From: Bacillus sp. FJAT-42376
GTDB lineage: Bacteria; Bacillota; Bacilli; Bacillales; Bacillaceae
Direction of reading: 5' to 3'
Length of the DNA stretch: 64,000 nucleotides
Assembly: GCF_003816055.1 (NCBI RefSeq)
Contig: NZ_CP033906.1
Coordinates: 3,286,001-3,350,000, forward strand
Positions 41,657-52,081 of this stretch are shown in pieces (within the stretch, counting starts at the first letter, position 1; every line of letters starts with the position of its first letter). A program made the translations under genes and the position numbers. The notes beneath the pieces are model-generated. The model did no database searches, was not told the DNA's origin, and saw nothing but the letters and a program-made list of their open reading frames with translations.

Positions 41657-41660
41657 TCAA

Positions 41661-42746
41661 TCAGTCAAACGTAATGGAATCAACCGTGCTCCGGTCAAGA
41701 CGTTTAATCACTTCTACAAGCAATTTAACCGTATTTTCATAATCATCGCGGTGAAGCATCGCTGCATGGGAATGAATGTAGCGGGTTGCAATGGTAATGG
41801 ATAAAGCCGGTACGCCATTTGCCGTTACGTGGATGGCTCCCGAATCTGTTCCGCCGCCTGCAAGAGAGTCATACTGATAAGGAATTCCGCATTCATCAGC
41901 TGTATCTGTTACGAGTTCGCGAAGACCTTTATGGGAAACCATAGAAGCATCGTAAAGAATGATTTGAGGTCCGTCTCCCATTTTGCCAAGTGCTTCTTTT
42001 TCTGTAACGCCCGGAGTATCTCCTGCGATTCCTACATCAAGAGCAAATGCAATATCAGGCTGAATAAGCTGAGCGGATGTTTTCGCACCGCGCAGTCCTA
42101 CTTCTTCCTGAACGGTTCCTACTCCATAGACGATGTTTGGATGCTGTTCTTCTTTCAGCTTTTTCAGGACATCAATGGCAATGGCACAGCCGATGCGGTT
42201 GTCCCATGCTTTGGCAAGAAGCATTTTTTCATTTTTCATCACCGTAAATTCGAAATAAGGAACAATCTGGTCTCCAGGACGGATTCCGAATTCCATCGCT
42301 TCTTCCTTGCTTGAAGCACCGATATCCACGAACATATCTTTAATGTCGACCGGTTTTTTTCTCACTTCAGGAGGTAGAATGTGAGGCGGCTTTGAACCGA
42401 TAATCCCCGTTACGTCTCCTTTGCGCGTTACAATCGTAACACGCTGTGCAAGCATCACCTGTCCCCACCATCCGCCTACCGGCTGGAAACGGAGGAATCC
42501 TTTATCATCAATGCTCGTCACCATAAAGCCTACTTCATCCAGATGTCCGGCAAGCATAATTTTCGGACCATTTTCATCTCCGGTCTTTTTCGCGATTAAA
42601 CTGCCGAGTCCGTCGGTTGTAACTTCTGTTGCATATGGAGCTATGTATTTCTTCATGACTTCCCGCGGTTCACGTTCATTTCCGGGAATTCCTCTCGCGT
42701 CGGTTAAATCCTTTAGCATTTGCAATGCATCATCCAATTGTGCCAT
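41661..42746 (-). CDS. ysdC: YsdC, M42-family aminopeptidase/endoglucanase-like metallopeptidase
   Basis: This 361-aa cytoplasmic metallopeptidase belongs to family M42 (glutamyl aminopeptidase, once called CelM). Two-metal ligands appear in [36 protein letters not shown] (catalytic glutamate) and [12 protein letters not shown], and [11 protein letters not shown] supplies the last histidine. The ATG at 42746 follows GGGGG. In B. subtilis the ara and glc blocks lie between sspI and ysdC; they are absent here. Confidence 0.95.
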   Translation of the reverse strand: MAQLDDALQMLKDLTDARGIPGNEREPREVMKKYIAPYATEVTTDGLGSLIAKKTGDENGPKIMLAGHLDEVGFMVTSIDDKGFLRFQPVGGWWGQVMLAQRVTIVTRKGDVTGIIGSKPPHILPPEVRKKPVDIKDMFVDIGASSKEEAMEFGIRPGDQIVPYFEFTVMKNEKMLLAKAWDNRIGCAIAIDVLKKLKEEQHPNIVYGVGTVQEEVGLRGAKTSAQLIQPDIAFALDVGIAGDTPGVTEKEALGKMGDGPQIILYDASMVSHKGLRELVTDTADECGIPYQYDSLAGGGTDSGAIHVTANGVPALSITIATRYIHSHAAMLHRDDYENTVKLLVEVIKRLDRSTVDSITFD

Positions 42747-42814
42747 TGTACTGCCCCCTTTTTTGATGGTTCACCTTATTATACTCAATAACTGGGCAAA
42801 ACAGCAAAAAATCC

Positions 42815-43309
42815 CTAATAGCCTTTATGCTGTCTTTCATGGTTGATTTCATTTTTTAAAAGATAGGCCTTCTCTATATCATCTGCTGAAAATCCAAGCA
42901 TTTGTCCAAGATACAGGTATTCCCCGAAAACGGTCAGATAGGCAGATAAACTCTGGTCTTTATCAAATCTTGAAATGGATTCATATACCATCATAAACTG
43001 ATGAGTCAGAGAAACATCCCTGCTGTCTTGTTTTACATCGATGACTGTCTGCTCCGAAAAGTTATGTTCCAGACCGAGTGAAAGAATAAAGTGAATACCG
43101 TCCACGTATTCCTCAAGGATGACTTGTTTTTCAGAAGGCTTTTTCGTACTCCAGAATTTGAAGCACCTTGTTTCATTCGCAAGTTCTCCAAGTTCCACAA
43201 GCAGGGCTAATGTTTTTCTCTGAACGAGATTTTCGCGTTCCAAATGGTGCTGGCGTTCAATTTTCCCGTCTAATTCCTTTTGCATGGAAAATAGGGCAGA
43301 TAAGTTCAT
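42815..43309 (-). CDS. Dimeric dUTPase (dUTPase_2, all-alpha NTP pyrophosphatase)
   Basis: This 164-aa protein hydrolyses dUTP to dUMP, judging by family. The metal motifs are ELGELANETRCFKFW near residue 37 and ILEEYVDGIHFILSLGLE near residue 63, the E-x2-E and E-x2-D patterns of the MazG-like fold. I choose ATG 43309 (MNLSALFSMQKELDGKI) behind AAAGGGG; a longer frame begins 19 codons earlier without a good site. It is divergent from ysdB. Confidence 0.85.
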   Translation of the reverse strand: MNLSALFSMQKELDGKIERQHHLERENLVQRKTLALLVELGELANETRCFKFWSTKKPSEKQVILEEYVDGIHFILSLGLEHNFSEQTVIDVKQDSRDVSLTHQFMMVYESISRFDKDQSLSAYLTVFGEYLYLGQMLGFSADDIEKAYLLKNEINHERQHKGY

Positions 43310-43346
43310 TCGGTATTCCCCTTTCGAAAAGATTTTTTCATTAATA

Positions 43347-43373
43347 TGAAACCTTATGAAATGCATAAACGTA
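43347..43373 (+). promoter_or_regulatory. Sigma-W promoter of ysdB
   Basis: TGAAAC (43347-43352) and CGTA (43370-43373) are separated by 17 nt on the plus strand, matching the sigma-W consensus. ysdB belongs to the sigma-W regulon in B. subtilis. Confidence 0.85.
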
Positions 43374-43402
43374 TGTAAGAAAAAACAGCTGGAGGCCTGA
43401 AC

Positions 43403-43819
43403 ATGTTTGTCTTGCTCATTCGACTCGCCCTTATTGCCTTGATCTTCTTTCTCCTTTACCGCGGAGTTAAATTTATCCTTAATCCAAAACGAAAGCTTGA
43501 GCTCGCACAGGAAAGAAAAGAACTCTTTTTTCTTGATGACCGGGAGAATGTAAGGAAAAATTTTCTGCTCACCTATAAAGGAGCTCTGTTCGAAGGCGAA
43601 AAATATCTTGGCACAACCGAGAATTCCTTTGAAGTCATCTCCATTTTCATCTGGAGCAGCACGGTTTCAAAGCTTCAGGGGCTCAGCATCGAAGATTTCC
43701 GCTATCTGGAGAGCTTAGTAAAGGACCGGTATCCATTTGCAAAAATTGACTGGAAAAGCCCGATTCATGAATTTCTCGGCGAAAAGCCATCCGGTCAATC
43801 GATCAGGCCCAGCAGATAG
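43403..43819 (+). CDS. ysdB: YsdB, sigma-W-regulated membrane-associated protein
   Basis: This 138-aa protein has one N-terminal membrane helix (VLLIRLALIALIFFLLYRG) and a charged cytoplasmic part with a short conserved FAKIDWKSP end. The function is unknown, but control by sigma-W suggests a role under cell-envelope stress. The ATG at 43403 follows CTGGAGG. The 3' end overlaps the 3' end of ysdA by 25 nt (convergent). Confidence 0.9.
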   Translation: MFVLLIRLALIALIFFLLYRGVKFILNPKRKLELAQERKELFFLDDRENVRKNFLLTYKGALFEGEKYLGTTENSFEVISIFIWSSTVSKLQGLSIEDFRYLESLVKDRYPFAKIDWKSPIHEFLGEKPSGQSIRPSR

Positions 43820-44067
43820 ACAGCGAGAACGGCATGGCCTGCGGCAAGCAGCGGCATGCCGTATTTAAATGCGGCATGTTTTGTTTTATGTCTGACACTG
43901 TACATGCCGATAAGGGAGCCCCACGCGCCTCCCGCAGCAGATACGAGCCACAGGGTGCGTTCACTGATTCTCCACTGCCCTTTTTGGGCTTTTCTTTTAT
44001 CCGCTGCCATCAGGATATACCCTGCAGCGGTAAGTACAGCATAAAAAAACAGCAATGCTTTCATCAT
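43795..44067 (-). CDS. ysdA: YsdA, DUF1294 membrane protein
   Basis: This 90-aa protein has about three membrane helices and the DUF1294 signature MAADKRKAQKGQWRISERTL followed by GGAWGSLIGMYSVRHKTKH. Its role is unknown. Two adjacent ATG codons (44067 and 44064) follow GGGAGG; I use the first. It lies downstream of rplT, as in B. subtilis, and overlaps ysdB convergently. Confidence 0.88.
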   Translation of the reverse strand: MMKALLFFYAVLTAAGYILMAADKRKAQKGQWRISERTLWLVSAAGGAWGSLIGMYSVRHKTKHAAFKYGMPLLAAGHAVLAVYLLGLID

Positions 44068-44202
44068 GATTCCCAAGCCTCCCGTTATGCAAAAAGAGGC
44101 CGATTCCTGACAGAGAGATTTCACCGCATGCCCCTATTTTAAAGATATAGGAGATGAAGCAATCTGTCACTCTGTCATAGAATCAGCCTCTTGCTATTCA
44201 GC

Positions 44203-44574
<372 letters not shown>

Positions 44575-44602
44575 CTAGTTTTGTTTCCGATCTATTTTGA
44601 AC

Positions 44603-44803
44603 TTATTTAATGTTATCAAGCATGTGGCGAATACGTTTGAAATCGCCTTTGCTAACCAATGAACCTTTACGAAGCTTACGTTTCGCTTTTGTAGATTTGT
44701 TAGCGAACAAGTGACTTGTGTAAGCATGGGAACGTTTAAGTTTACCAGATCCAGTCTTTTTGAAACGTTTAGCAGAGCCGCGATGAGTTTTCATTTTAGG
44801 CAT
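44603..44803 (-). CDS. rpmI: RpmI, ribosomal protein L35
   Basis: This 66-aa 50S protein begins [20 protein letters not shown] after the start Met. The ATG at 44803 follows GAGGAGG. It is the middle gene of infC-rpmI-rplT, 21 nt after infC. Confidence 0.98.
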   Translation of the reverse strand: MPKMKTHRGSAKRFKKTGSGKLKRSHAYTSHLFANKSTKAKRKLRKGSLVSKGDFKRIRHMLDNIK

Positions 44804-44824
44804 AGGGGTTTCCTCCTCGTGTGA

Positions 44825-45340
44825 TTACTTTTCGAATTTCGGTGCTAATACCAAGAACATGCTGCGTCCATCCATCCTAGGCGAAGACTCGATAGTTGCC
44901 ACGTCAGCACAAGCTTCAGAGAAACGATCCAGAACGCGCTGTCCGATTTCTTTGTGGGTAATAGCACGGCCTTTAAAGCGGATAGAAGCTTTTACTTTAT
45001 CGCCTTTTTCAAGGAATTTGCGTGCATTTCTTAGTTTCGTATTAAAATCATGCTCGTCAATCGTCGGACTGAAGCGAACTTCTTTAATACTGATGATTTT
45101 TTGGTTTTTGCGTGCTTCTTTATCTTTCTTCTGCTGCTCGAAGCGGAATTTACCATAGTCCATGATGCGGCATACAGGGGGTTTAGCTCCTGCAGCAACC
45201 ATCACTAGATCCAGGTTCGCGCGGGTAGCAATTTCCAATGCTTCCTGACGTGATTTAATTCCAAGCTGGTCACCATTTTGTCCGATTAGACGCACTTCAC
45301 GAGCACGAATGCCATCGTTTACCAACATGTCTTTGCTAAT
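44825..45340 (-). CDS. infC: InfC, translation initiation factor IF-3, AUU start
   Basis: This 171-aa factor checks start codons on the 30S subunit. It contains [28 protein letters not shown] and [14 protein letters not shown]. The reading frame is open further upstream, but family similarity begins at [16 protein letters not shown]. The codon there is ATT (45340-45338), preceded by GGAGG with 9-nt spacing, and no ATG is better placed. An AUU start is known for infC in Bacillus and E. coli and lets IF-3 regulate its own translation. Confidence 0.95.
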   Translation of the reverse strand: MSKDMLVNDGIRAREVRLIGQNGDQLGIKSRQEALEIATRANLDLVMVAAGAKPPVCRIMDYGKFRFEQQKKDKEARKNQKIISIKEVRFSPTIDEHDFNTKLRNARKFLEKGDKVKASIRFKGRAITHKEIGQRVLDRFSEACADVATIESSPRMDGRSMFLVLAPKFEK

Positions 45341-45582
45341 AGTTAGCCACCTCCATGGTTTATTACTGAATAGTGTTTGGTGACAGCACAGCAAGCTGTC
45401 ATCCATCCTGAACGTTTCTTTGCGATTTTTAAGCATATAAAAAGTGCGGGCGCATCATACACCCACACTACGAATTCAAATAACCATGTTTTGATCTCGT
45501 CATACCTGCTAACTGCAAATTGCGTCAATCAGGTGAGAAGCGGGTGCTTCTGCTTTTTCATCAAACAACTATTCAATTAACC
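45341..45582 (-). promoter_or_regulatory. infC leader (L20-type autoregulatory leader)
   Basis: About 240 nt separate the promoter from infC. The leader holds a terminator-like stem at 45438-45469 (AGTGTGGGTG pairing with GCGCCCGCACT, then TTTTT) and a 7-bp hairpin TGACAGC/GCTGTCA (45381-45401) close to the infC ribosome-binding site. In B. subtilis L20 binds such a leader and promotes termination. The match is by position and architecture, not by a computed model. Confidence 0.75.
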
Positions 45583-45588
45583 TCAAAC

Positions 45589-45617
45589 ATCATATCACCT
45601 AAGTGACAGGAAGTCAA
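45589..45617 (-). promoter_or_regulatory. Sigma-A promoter of infC-rpmI-rplT
   Basis: TTGACT (45617-45612), 17 nt and TATGAT (45594-45589) lie on the minus strand upstream of the L20-type leader. Between this and the thrS stop (45618-45847) I see no gene or clear signal. Confidence 0.82.
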
Positions 45618-45847
45618 GGACCAGTACTGAATCACTGTTTTTGATTCTAACAGACAGATGCAGCATTTGCAATAGAATTTTTCGCTTTGTTTCAGCCCCT
45701 GCAGATAAAACCGTTCTGCATCTGGGTTTTTCAAACAGGCTGGCTAAGAATCAGCATCATTCGTCCGCCATTCCTTTTACCGGCTGCCCTCATTTTTCAG
45801 GAACAGACGCTGCCGCCGTCTTTTGCCGAAGCGCCTGTTTCATGAAA

Positions 45848-47779
45848 TTACCTGTTTACTTCTTTTGAAATCATTTCAGCAAACTGCGCGTAAGGAATCG
45901 TCTCAGATTTCTGCTCTCCGTATTTACGGACATTGACTGCCTCTTCCGCTGCTTCGTTGTCTCCAAGGACAAGCATGTAAGGAATCTTTTGAATTTGTGC
46001 TTCACGGATTTTATAGCCCATTTTTTCATCGCGTGTATCAAGTTCTGTGCGAAGACCCAGTGCCTGCAGCTGCTCCTGTACCTTTTTCGCATAATCCAAA
46101 TGCACGGTCGGTGATACAGGGAGAATCTGCACCTGGACAGGGGCAAGCCAAGTCGGGAAGGCACCTTTGTATTCTTCAATCAGGAAGGCAACAAAGCGTT
46201 CCATCGTAGAGACAACTCCGCGGTGGATGACAACCGGGCGGTGCTGCTTGCCATCTTCCCCTACATAGTTCAGGTCAAATCGTTCCGGCAGAAGGAAGTC
46301 AAGCTGGACAGTCGAGAGCGTCTCATCCTTGCCAAGAGCTGTTCGTACCTGTACGTCAAGCTTCGGACCATAGAATGCCGCTTCTCCCTCTGCCTCGAAG
46401 TAATCATGCCCAAGATCGTCCATCGCTTCTTTCAGCATGCTTTGCGCTTTTTCCCACATTGCATCGTCATCAAAGTACTTCTCTTTATCCTCAGGATCTC
46501 TGTAAGAAAGACGGAAAGAATAATTTTCAAGCCCGAAGTCCTTATAGACTTCCTCCACAAGCCTTACAACGCGGATGAATTCTTCTTTGATTTGGTCAGG
46601 GCGGACGAAAATATGGGCATCGTTCAGTGTCATTCCTCTTACACGCTGAAGTCCTGACAGAGCTCCAGACATTTCGTAGCGGTGCATCGTTCCAAGCTCC
46701 GCAATCCGGATCGGAAGTTCACGGTAGCTGTGAATATCATGCTTGTAAATCATCATGTGGTGCGGGCAGTTCATCGGACGAAGGACAAGGTCCTCATTAT
46801 CCATGCTCATCACAGGGAACATATCGTCCTGATAGTGATCCCAGTGACCGGACGTTTTGTATAAATCCACGCTTCCCATTACAGGTGTGTACACGTGATC
46901 ATATCCGAGGCGGACTTCTTTATCGACGATATAGCGTTCAATAATGCGGCGGATTGTAGCTCCTTTTGGAAGCCACATCGGCAGACCCTGGCCGACTTTC
47001 TGGGAATTTGTAAACAAGCTTAATTCCTTGCCGAGTTTACGGTGGTCACGCTCTTTTGCTTCTTCAAGAATTCTCATGTGTTCATCAAGGTCTGCTTTCT
47101 TGAAGAAGGCTGTTCCATAAATACGCTGCAGCATTTTATTGTTGCTGTCGCCTCTCCAGTAAGCTCCCGCTACGCTCAAAAGCTTAAATTCCTTCAGCTT
47201 GCCTGTGGAAGGCACATGGACACCGCGGCACAGGTCAAAAAACTCACCCTGTTCATAAATGGTCACCGTTTCATCTGCAGGAATGGCTTCAAGAAGTTCG
47301 AGCTTCAGCTCATCGCCGATTTCTTCAAAGCGTTTCTGTGCTTCACTTCTTGATACTTCTTTGCGGACAATCTCAATATTTTCGTTTATGATTTTTTGCA
47401 TCTCTTTTTCGATTTTCGGCAGGTCTTCCGATGAAATGGATTCTTCCATATCGATATCATAGTAAAATCCGTTTTCAATGACCGGTCCCACACCGAGCTT
47501 CACATCTCCGTAAAGTCTCTTGATGGCTTGAGCCAGCAAGTGGGCAGAGCTGTGGCGAAGAATTTCAAGTGCATCCGGAGAGTCCTGAGTAACGATTTCA
47601 ATCACACCATCTTCTTGAATCGGTGTGCGGAGATCAATAAGTTTACCGTCAAGCTTTCCTGCTAAGGACTTCTTTTTAAGACCCGGGCTGATCGATGCCG
47701 CTATGTCTTCTGTTGTGGTTCCTTTCACAAACTCCTTCACTGCTCCGTCTGGAAATGTAATGTGTATGGCTTCTGACAT
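45848..47779 (-). CDS. thrS: ThrS, threonyl-tRNA synthetase
   Basis: This 643-aa class II enzyme has an N-terminal TGS domain (about 1-65), the second additional domain that edits serine (about 70-230, with [17 protein letters not shown]), the catalytic core with zinc ligands around [12 protein letters not shown] and [11 protein letters not shown] (motif 3), and a C-terminal anticodon domain. The ATG at 47779 ([12 protein letters not shown]) follows AGAGGAG. An upstream in-frame extension runs into the T-box leader and is not used. Confidence 0.97.
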   Translation of the reverse strand: MSEAIHITFPDGAVKEFVKGTTTEDIAASISPGLKKKSLAGKLDGKLIDLRTPIQEDGVIEIVTQDSPDALEILRHSSAHLLAQAIKRLYGDVKLGVGPVIENGFYYDIDMEESISSEDLPKIEKEMQKIINENIEIVRKEVSRSEAQKRFEEIGDELKLELLEAIPADETVTIYEQGEFFDLCRGVHVPSTGKLKEFKLLSVAGAYWRGDSNNKMLQRIYGTAFFKKADLDEHMRILEEAKERDHRKLGKELSLFTNSQKVGQGLPMWLPKGATIRRIIERYIVDKEVRLGYDHVYTPVMGSVDLYKTSGHWDHYQDDMFPVMSMDNEDLVLRPMNCPHHMMIYKHDIHSYRELPIRIAELGTMHRYEMSGALSGLQRVRGMTLNDAHIFVRPDQIKEEFIRVVRLVEEVYKDFGLENYSFRLSYRDPEDKEKYFDDDAMWEKAQSMLKEAMDDLGHDYFEAEGEAAFYGPKLDVQVRTALGKDETLSTVQLDFLLPERFDLNYVGEDGKQHRPVVIHRGVVSTMERFVAFLIEEYKGAFPTWLAPVQVQILPVSPTVHLDYAKKVQEQLQALGLRTELDTRDEKMGYKIREAQIQKIPYMLVLGDNEAAEEAVNVRKYGEQKSETIPYAQFAEMISKEVNR

Positions 47780-47804
47780 CCTGATCACTCCTCTTGTTTT
47801 TGGG

Positions 47805-48100
47805 AAAATAAAAAACCCGTCCCTGTAAAAGGGACGAGTTATGTATACGGAATTATACAAAGCTTCATCGCGGTTCCACCCTAGTTCCCGGCCAGGCTAA
47901 AAAAACCTGTACTCGGCTCTATCATCTGTAACGGGAAAACCCGTCAGTCCTTAGTGGGGGGGAAACCTGTTCACGACTGAAGTTCGGAGGTGGTAAGGTG
48001 TGCGTTTCCGGTTAAAAAGGTTTCAGCCAGTGCCTTTTTTCTCTGGGAACCATTCATGCATCCTCATATCCTCGTCAAAACTGTTCAAGGTTTGAATTTG
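47805..48100 (-). promoter_or_regulatory. Threonine T-box leader of thrS
   Basis: The T-box AGGGTGGAACCGCG is at 47882-47869. The specifier region reads UU-ACC-ACC-UCC, with ACC (47994-47992), a threonine codon, before the conserved ACC. The terminator AACTCGTCCC-TTTTACA-GGGACGGGTT followed by T-run is at 47841-47807. Confidence 0.94.
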
Positions 48101-48105
48101 ATTCG

Positions 48106-48134
48106 ATTATAGTCTTTTTCTGTATGGAAATCAA
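48106..48134 (-). promoter_or_regulatory. Sigma-A promoter of thrS
   Basis: TTGATT (48134-48129), 17 nt and TATAAT (48111-48106) on the minus strand directly precede the T-box leader, between it and the ytxC stop. Confidence 0.83.
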
Positions 48135-48140
48135 GAAGCT

Positions 48141-48983
48141 TCAGGGGATTTTTTTTGAGTTTAAATAAAAGGACACCTCTGGATGGAGAATGACTCTTTC
48201 CTGAAATACATTTTGAATGGTCTGGATCATTCCGTGGTCCGGATCATCTGAATAGACACATATCCGTTTCGGCGCGATGCTGACAAGGGGTGCAAGCAGG
48301 GCTGTGTCAATATAAACGGGATGATGGTAAAGCAGCTCTCTATCGGTCATTCTGCGCAGCTCTGAATCAGTCAGCTCGCTGTAATCTTCATTAAACAAAA
48401 GGAAATGCCTGCGGTGAAATACATGAATTTCCGGCATCACAGCGTGCTTCTGATGCAAGTAGTCTCTCAGAAGCTGAATGAAACTTTGATACTCCTGCTC
48501 AAGTTTATATTCCTCGATTGCAGCTTCTACATAATTTTTTAACCGCTGCAAATAGTTTTGGAGTCTGAAAAGGATAAACGATTTAAACGAAAACTTCAGG
48601 TCCGGTTTTATAAAGTCGAGCAGCGCTTCTTCAATACAGGCCTTTTTATCCGAAAATCCCCTTAAGTTCGGGATTTCCGTTCTTTCCCCCTCCATAATCG
48701 AGTGGGCAATGCTGAGGATCTGCTGCTGTTCATCTTCGTCTGTAAAATAAAATTGTGTTCCCATAATGGAGACGATCAGGGCATCCTCCATGTTTCCGGC
48801 AATATAGTCAGCAACAGCAGGAACAAGGAACCGCACCAGCGCTTTCTCATCTGCCGGCAGAACAATTTGTACGGACATCGTTTGTCCCTGCCGGATGAGC
48901 ACTCCGGCTTTTTCTTTCATGCTGTTCAGCCAAGTATAGAATAAGTGCGCTTCTTTTTCCGATTCAAAGAATATCTCGAGCAA
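48141..48983 (-). CDS. ytxC: YtxC, sporulation-associated DUF2400-like protein
   Basis: This 280-aa protein matches YtxC of Bacillus, a conserved protein of uncertain function annotated as sporulation-related in B. subtilis. The start is TTG at 48983 (protein begins with Leu-Glu-Ile-Phe-Phe) behind GAGGGGGG with 7-nt spacing; an upstream ATG gives 28 extra residues unlike the family. It has a central helical region rich in Arg/Lys. It lies between thrS and dnaI. I am not certain of the domain number. Confidence 0.82.
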   Translation of the reverse strand: MLEIFFESEKEAHLFYTWLNSMKEKAGVLIRQGQTMSVQIVLPADEKALVRFLVPAVADYIAGNMEDALIVSIMGTQFYFTDEDEQQQILSIAHSIMEGERTEIPNLRGFSDKKACIEEALLDFIKPDLKFSFKSFILFRLQNYLQRLKNYVEAAIEEYKLEQEYQSFIQLLRDYLHQKHAVMPEIHVFHRRHFLLFNEDYSELTDSELRRMTDRELLYHHPVYIDTALLAPLVSIAPKRICVYSDDPDHGMIQTIQNVFQERVILHPEVSFYLNSKKIP

Positions 48984-49085
48984 AGTTTGTCCCCCCTCAA
49001 TAGCGAACATCTGCTTTATGTATATGGAAGGAGCTGAGGGTTTAGAAGATTTTTTTCTGATTTGCAAAAATTATTTCTCCTCCGC

Positions 49086-49117
49086 ATGCAAGAAAAAAAA
49101 CTGCCCCTTCAGGACAG
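49086..49117 (-). terminator. Terminator after dnaI
   Basis: AAACTG-TCC-TGAA-GGGG-CAGTTT is followed by eight T on the minus strand, just beyond the dnaI stop. Confidence 0.88.
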
Positions 49118-49118
49118 T

Positions 49119-50051
49119 TTACTGGCGGCGGTTTGATCCTTCGAGCTTGAAAGGAGTAGCCAAATATTTAATTCTTTCGATGATTCTTGCAGCCTTCACC
49201 TTTTCTTCTTCTCCTCTTTGCGTATAAGAAAGATGATGTTCAAGCTCTTTCAAATCAAAATTCGAAGTAAAAAACGTTGGAAGGTTCTCTGTCATTCGAT
49301 ATTGAAGAAGCACTCCGAGTATTTCATCTCTCGTCCAGCTGGACATGGATTCAGCTCCTATATCATCCAGCATAAGCACCTTTACTTTTTTCACTGCGTC
49401 CATTTTTTCATCCAGAGTGGAATCCTGAATGGAGTTTTTCAGTTCCCGCATAAACTCCGGCAGATACACGAGCATGGACGGAATATTTTTATGAGCCAGT
49501 TCGTTAGCAATAGCACCCATAATATAGGTTTTCCCTACCCCAAAAGAGCCGTGAAGATAAATGCCCTTTTGTCTCTTTTTCTGATCGGCTGCATTTACAA
49601 ACTCCTGAATTAATCCAAATACATTAATCCGGCTGCGGTCATCAAATTCAATATCCTGAAATTGGGCTTGAAGGACATCCTTTGGAATATAAAGACTTTT
49701 AATCAATGACTCATGCTTCTTCCTTTGATCAGAAATGATTTTAGTAGGACACTGATCGTATTGCAAATCAATTGTTTTTCCCTGCAGCACCAGTTCAGGA
49801 TGATACCCTTCAATGATATTTTTGCATTGGGCAAGGCTCGGGCAATCCCTGCACTCTTTGCTCTGCTGTGTATATTCATAAAGTTTAATAAGACTTCTCT
49901 CAATCACTTCATCATCGATTCGGCTGCTGTTTGCAGAAAGGAAGGCCTGAATATCAGGATTTTCCATTACTTGTTCCTTTATCGAACTCAGCCTTTTTTG
50001 AAAATCAGGCCGGTTGGTTACATTTTTCATTGATTTTCCTATGGGCTCCAT
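49119..50051 (-). CDS. dnaI: DnaI, helicase loader
   Basis: This 310-aa AAA+ protein loads the DnaC helicase with DnaB and DnaD. The N-terminal helicase-binding domain has a zinc-like set (CRDCPSLAQC, about residue 69-80). The AAA+ part shows Walker A LHGSFGVGKTYIM and Walker B VLMLDDIGAESMSSW. I choose ATG 50051 (MEPIGKSMKNV) with AGAGGTG; a GTG three codons earlier is less likely. It lies 32 nt after dnaB. Confidence 0.96.
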   Translation of the reverse strand: MEPIGKSMKNVTNRPDFQKRLSSIKEQVMENPDIQAFLSANSSRIDDEVIERSLIKLYEYTQQSKECRDCPSLAQCKNIIEGYHPELVLQGKTIDLQYDQCPTKIISDQRKKHESLIKSLYIPKDVLQAQFQDIEFDDRSRINVFGLIQEFVNAADQKKRQKGIYLHGSFGVGKTYIMGAIANELAHKNIPSMLVYLPEFMRELKNSIQDSTLDEKMDAVKKVKVLMLDDIGAESMSSWTRDEILGVLLQYRMTENLPTFFTSNFDLKELEHHLSYTQRGEEEKVKAARIIERIKYLATPFKLEGSNRRQ

Positions 50052-50083
50052 TTGCTTCACCTCTTATCCGGATTCAGAATTCT

Positions 50084-51490
50084 TTAAGTACTCGGGTTTT
50101 TAAAATTTTTAATCCATTCGGCAATTTTTTCTTTTTCGGCTTCAAGGTCTGCATCCGATTTGGCTTCAGGCTGTTCACCCGCAGCATTCTGACCCTTTTC
50201 CTGTTCTTTCAGCCAATCAGGCACAATTTCGCTCCTGATTGGTTTTCTCCGGTTCGAGGCCGGTTTACTCTTGGCTTCCGCCCATTCGAGATACTTTTTA
50301 TTTTCAGTTTTAGCGAGCTCCATCGCTTCTTCAACGGTTGTTATTTTTTTTCTGGCCCAGTGACCGGCTATTCGCTGAACGTATCCTTTTGACAGTTTCA
50401 TGTCTGATTTGAGCATAACATAATAAATAAGGACATTCGCGACGCCGGGAAGCAGTTTCTGCTGAATCATGACCTCTTCAATGATTTGCATATCAGCAAG
50501 TGTAGGCTCGACCCCTTCATACAAATCCTTCATGAACTGGTATGGGGAAATCGTTTCCAGCTGGCGGATGATCATTTGCTCCTTCGTCAGCTCGCTATCC
50601 TCAGGCACCGTTCTCTTCATGACCGGCTGAATTTTGTTCATTTCAATAAGCTTCGGAGTCTTTTTCCCGTATTGGAAATCATACCAGTCTCTTGCACATT
50701 TGCGCAAAAGCTCCGTGTCAATCGTTTCATTCGGCAGGAGCGAGTCCATAAGGAGGTTTTGCATATTTAACGGATCAATTCCGTAAACGTATGAAAGCTT
50801 TACAATGGTTTCCTTAACCGGCTCTGTAATGGATTTTTTCGAAACAACGGATTCGGAGAGTCCTTCAAATAGCAGCTCAAAGTCAAATACAGCCTCCGAC
50901 AGCTTCGGTTCAGAAGCGGGTGCTTCACCGATGTATTCATTCGCAAATCCTGGTCCTTCTTCACTCTGTATACTCATCTCACTTGGCTGAAGAGATTGAA
51001 ACACTTCATCAAAGGAACGCGTCACATTTTCTGCTGTTTTCCGTTCTTCGTCTATGAAATAGCGTTTCAGCTGCATATACGTGGTATGCCCCACCCGATT
51101 ATATAAATAAATGTTCAGCATCCCGTCATTGAAAAACTCAAGAGGCTTCAACGGGGCTTGGAGTTCATAAATAAAGCTCCGTGCATCATCCGCTTCCTGA
51201 ACAAAAGTCGTGAGAAGCCCGATTCCCTCAAGCTTAATTCTCTCCGAATAAAAGCTTTTCAAATTCATTTGGGTCAGGGTCATAAGACGGTGGTGTGTGT
51301 GTTCTTTTCCCCATAACCGGTCCTGTTCAAGCTCTGCCCATAGAGTCATATACAATCCGAGAGCAGCTGTTCCGAGCAGAGGCTGATACAGCATCGTGAC
51401 AAGCTTGCGGTCGTATTCATGCAAAATCCCGCTGCCTCGTGCCCGGTAACGGTCTCCGGGTATCAATTCTTTCCAATGATAATCCTTCAC
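50084..51490 (-). CDS. dnaB: DnaB, replication initiation and membrane attachment protein
   Basis: This 468-aa protein is the Bacillus DnaB (not the helicase). It helps load helicase at oriC and at restart sites. It contains a DDBH1 region (about 1-300) and a DnaB/C C-terminal DDBH2 region near EDAMELAKTEN-like (EEAMELAKTENKKYLEWAEA), then a charged, disordered tail. The start is GTG at 51490, after GGGGAGG. It is upstream of dnaI. Confidence 0.94.
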   Translation of the reverse strand: MKDYHWKELIPGDRYRARGSGILHEYDRKLVTMLYQPLLGTAALGLYMTLWAELEQDRLWGKEHTHHRLMTLTQMNLKSFYSERIKLEGIGLLTTFVQEADDARSFIYELQAPLKPLEFFNDGMLNIYLYNRVGHTTYMQLKRYFIDEERKTAENVTRSFDEVFQSLQPSEMSIQSEEGPGFANEYIGEAPASEPKLSEAVFDFELLFEGLSESVVSKKSITEPVKETIVKLSYVYGIDPLNMQNLLMDSLLPNETIDTELLRKCARDWYDFQYGKKTPKLIEMNKIQPVMKRTVPEDSELTKEQMIIRQLETISPYQFMKDLYEGVEPTLADMQIIEEVMIQQKLLPGVANVLIYYVMLKSDMKLSKGYVQRIAGHWARKKITTVEEAMELAKTENKKYLEWAEAKSKPASNRRKPIRSEIVPDWLKEQEKGQNAAGEQPEAKSDADLEAEKEKIAEWIKNFKNPST

Positions 51491-51558
51491 TCCGATTACC
51501 TCCCCATTTATAGGATAACGATGGGGAAAAGGAGCCGGAAAATCAGTGTTCCGAACTC

Positions 51559-52020
51559 CTAATTGCTTTCCCTCTTAATCAAATCTTTTAACTCATCTAT
51601 AAAGACATTAATATCCTTAAACTGCCTGTATACGGAAGCAAAGCGGACATACGCGACTTCATCCACCTGTGCAAGGCGGTCCATGACCATTTCTCCAACA
51701 CTTCCGCTTTTCACTTCAGACACTCCGTTATTTCGAAGTTCTTTTTCAATATCCTGAACAATTTCCTCCAGTTTAGTCAGAGGAACCGGTCTTTTTTCGC
51801 ATGCTTTAATCAAGCCCCGCAGCATCTTTTCTCTGCTGAACTCTTCGCGCGTTCCTTCCTTCTTCACTACAATGAGCGGAATCTCTTCCACTTTTTCGAA
51901 AGTAGTAAACCGATATTGGCATTCCTCACACTCTCGCCTCCTCCGGATGGCTTTGCCTTCCTCCACTGGACGGGAATCAAGCACCCTGGTACCTTGATTA
52001 TGACAAGTAGGACACTTCAT
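51559..52020 (-). CDS. nrdR: NrdR, ribonucleotide reductase repressor
   Basis: This 153-aa regulator has an N-terminal zinc ribbon ([15 protein letters not shown] and [12 protein letters not shown], four cysteines) and an ATP-cone domain ([16 protein letters not shown]). It senses (d)ATP and represses nrd genes in other bacteria. I start it at ATG 52020 (MKCPTC) behind GGAG. The gap to dnaB is 68 nt. Its targets are not in this window. Confidence 0.96.
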   Translation of the reverse strand: MKCPTCHNQGTRVLDSRPVEEGKAIRRRRECEECQYRFTTFEKVEEIPLIVVKKEGTREEFSREKMLRGLIKACEKRPVPLTKLEEIVQDIEKELRNNGVSEVKSGSVGEMVMDRLAQVDEVAYVRFASVYRQFKDINVFIDELKDLIKRESN

Positions 52021-52081
52021 CTTTTTAACAGCTCCAATCCTTACATGGTAACCGGGCATAGCCCTTTAAATTAGCGTTTCT

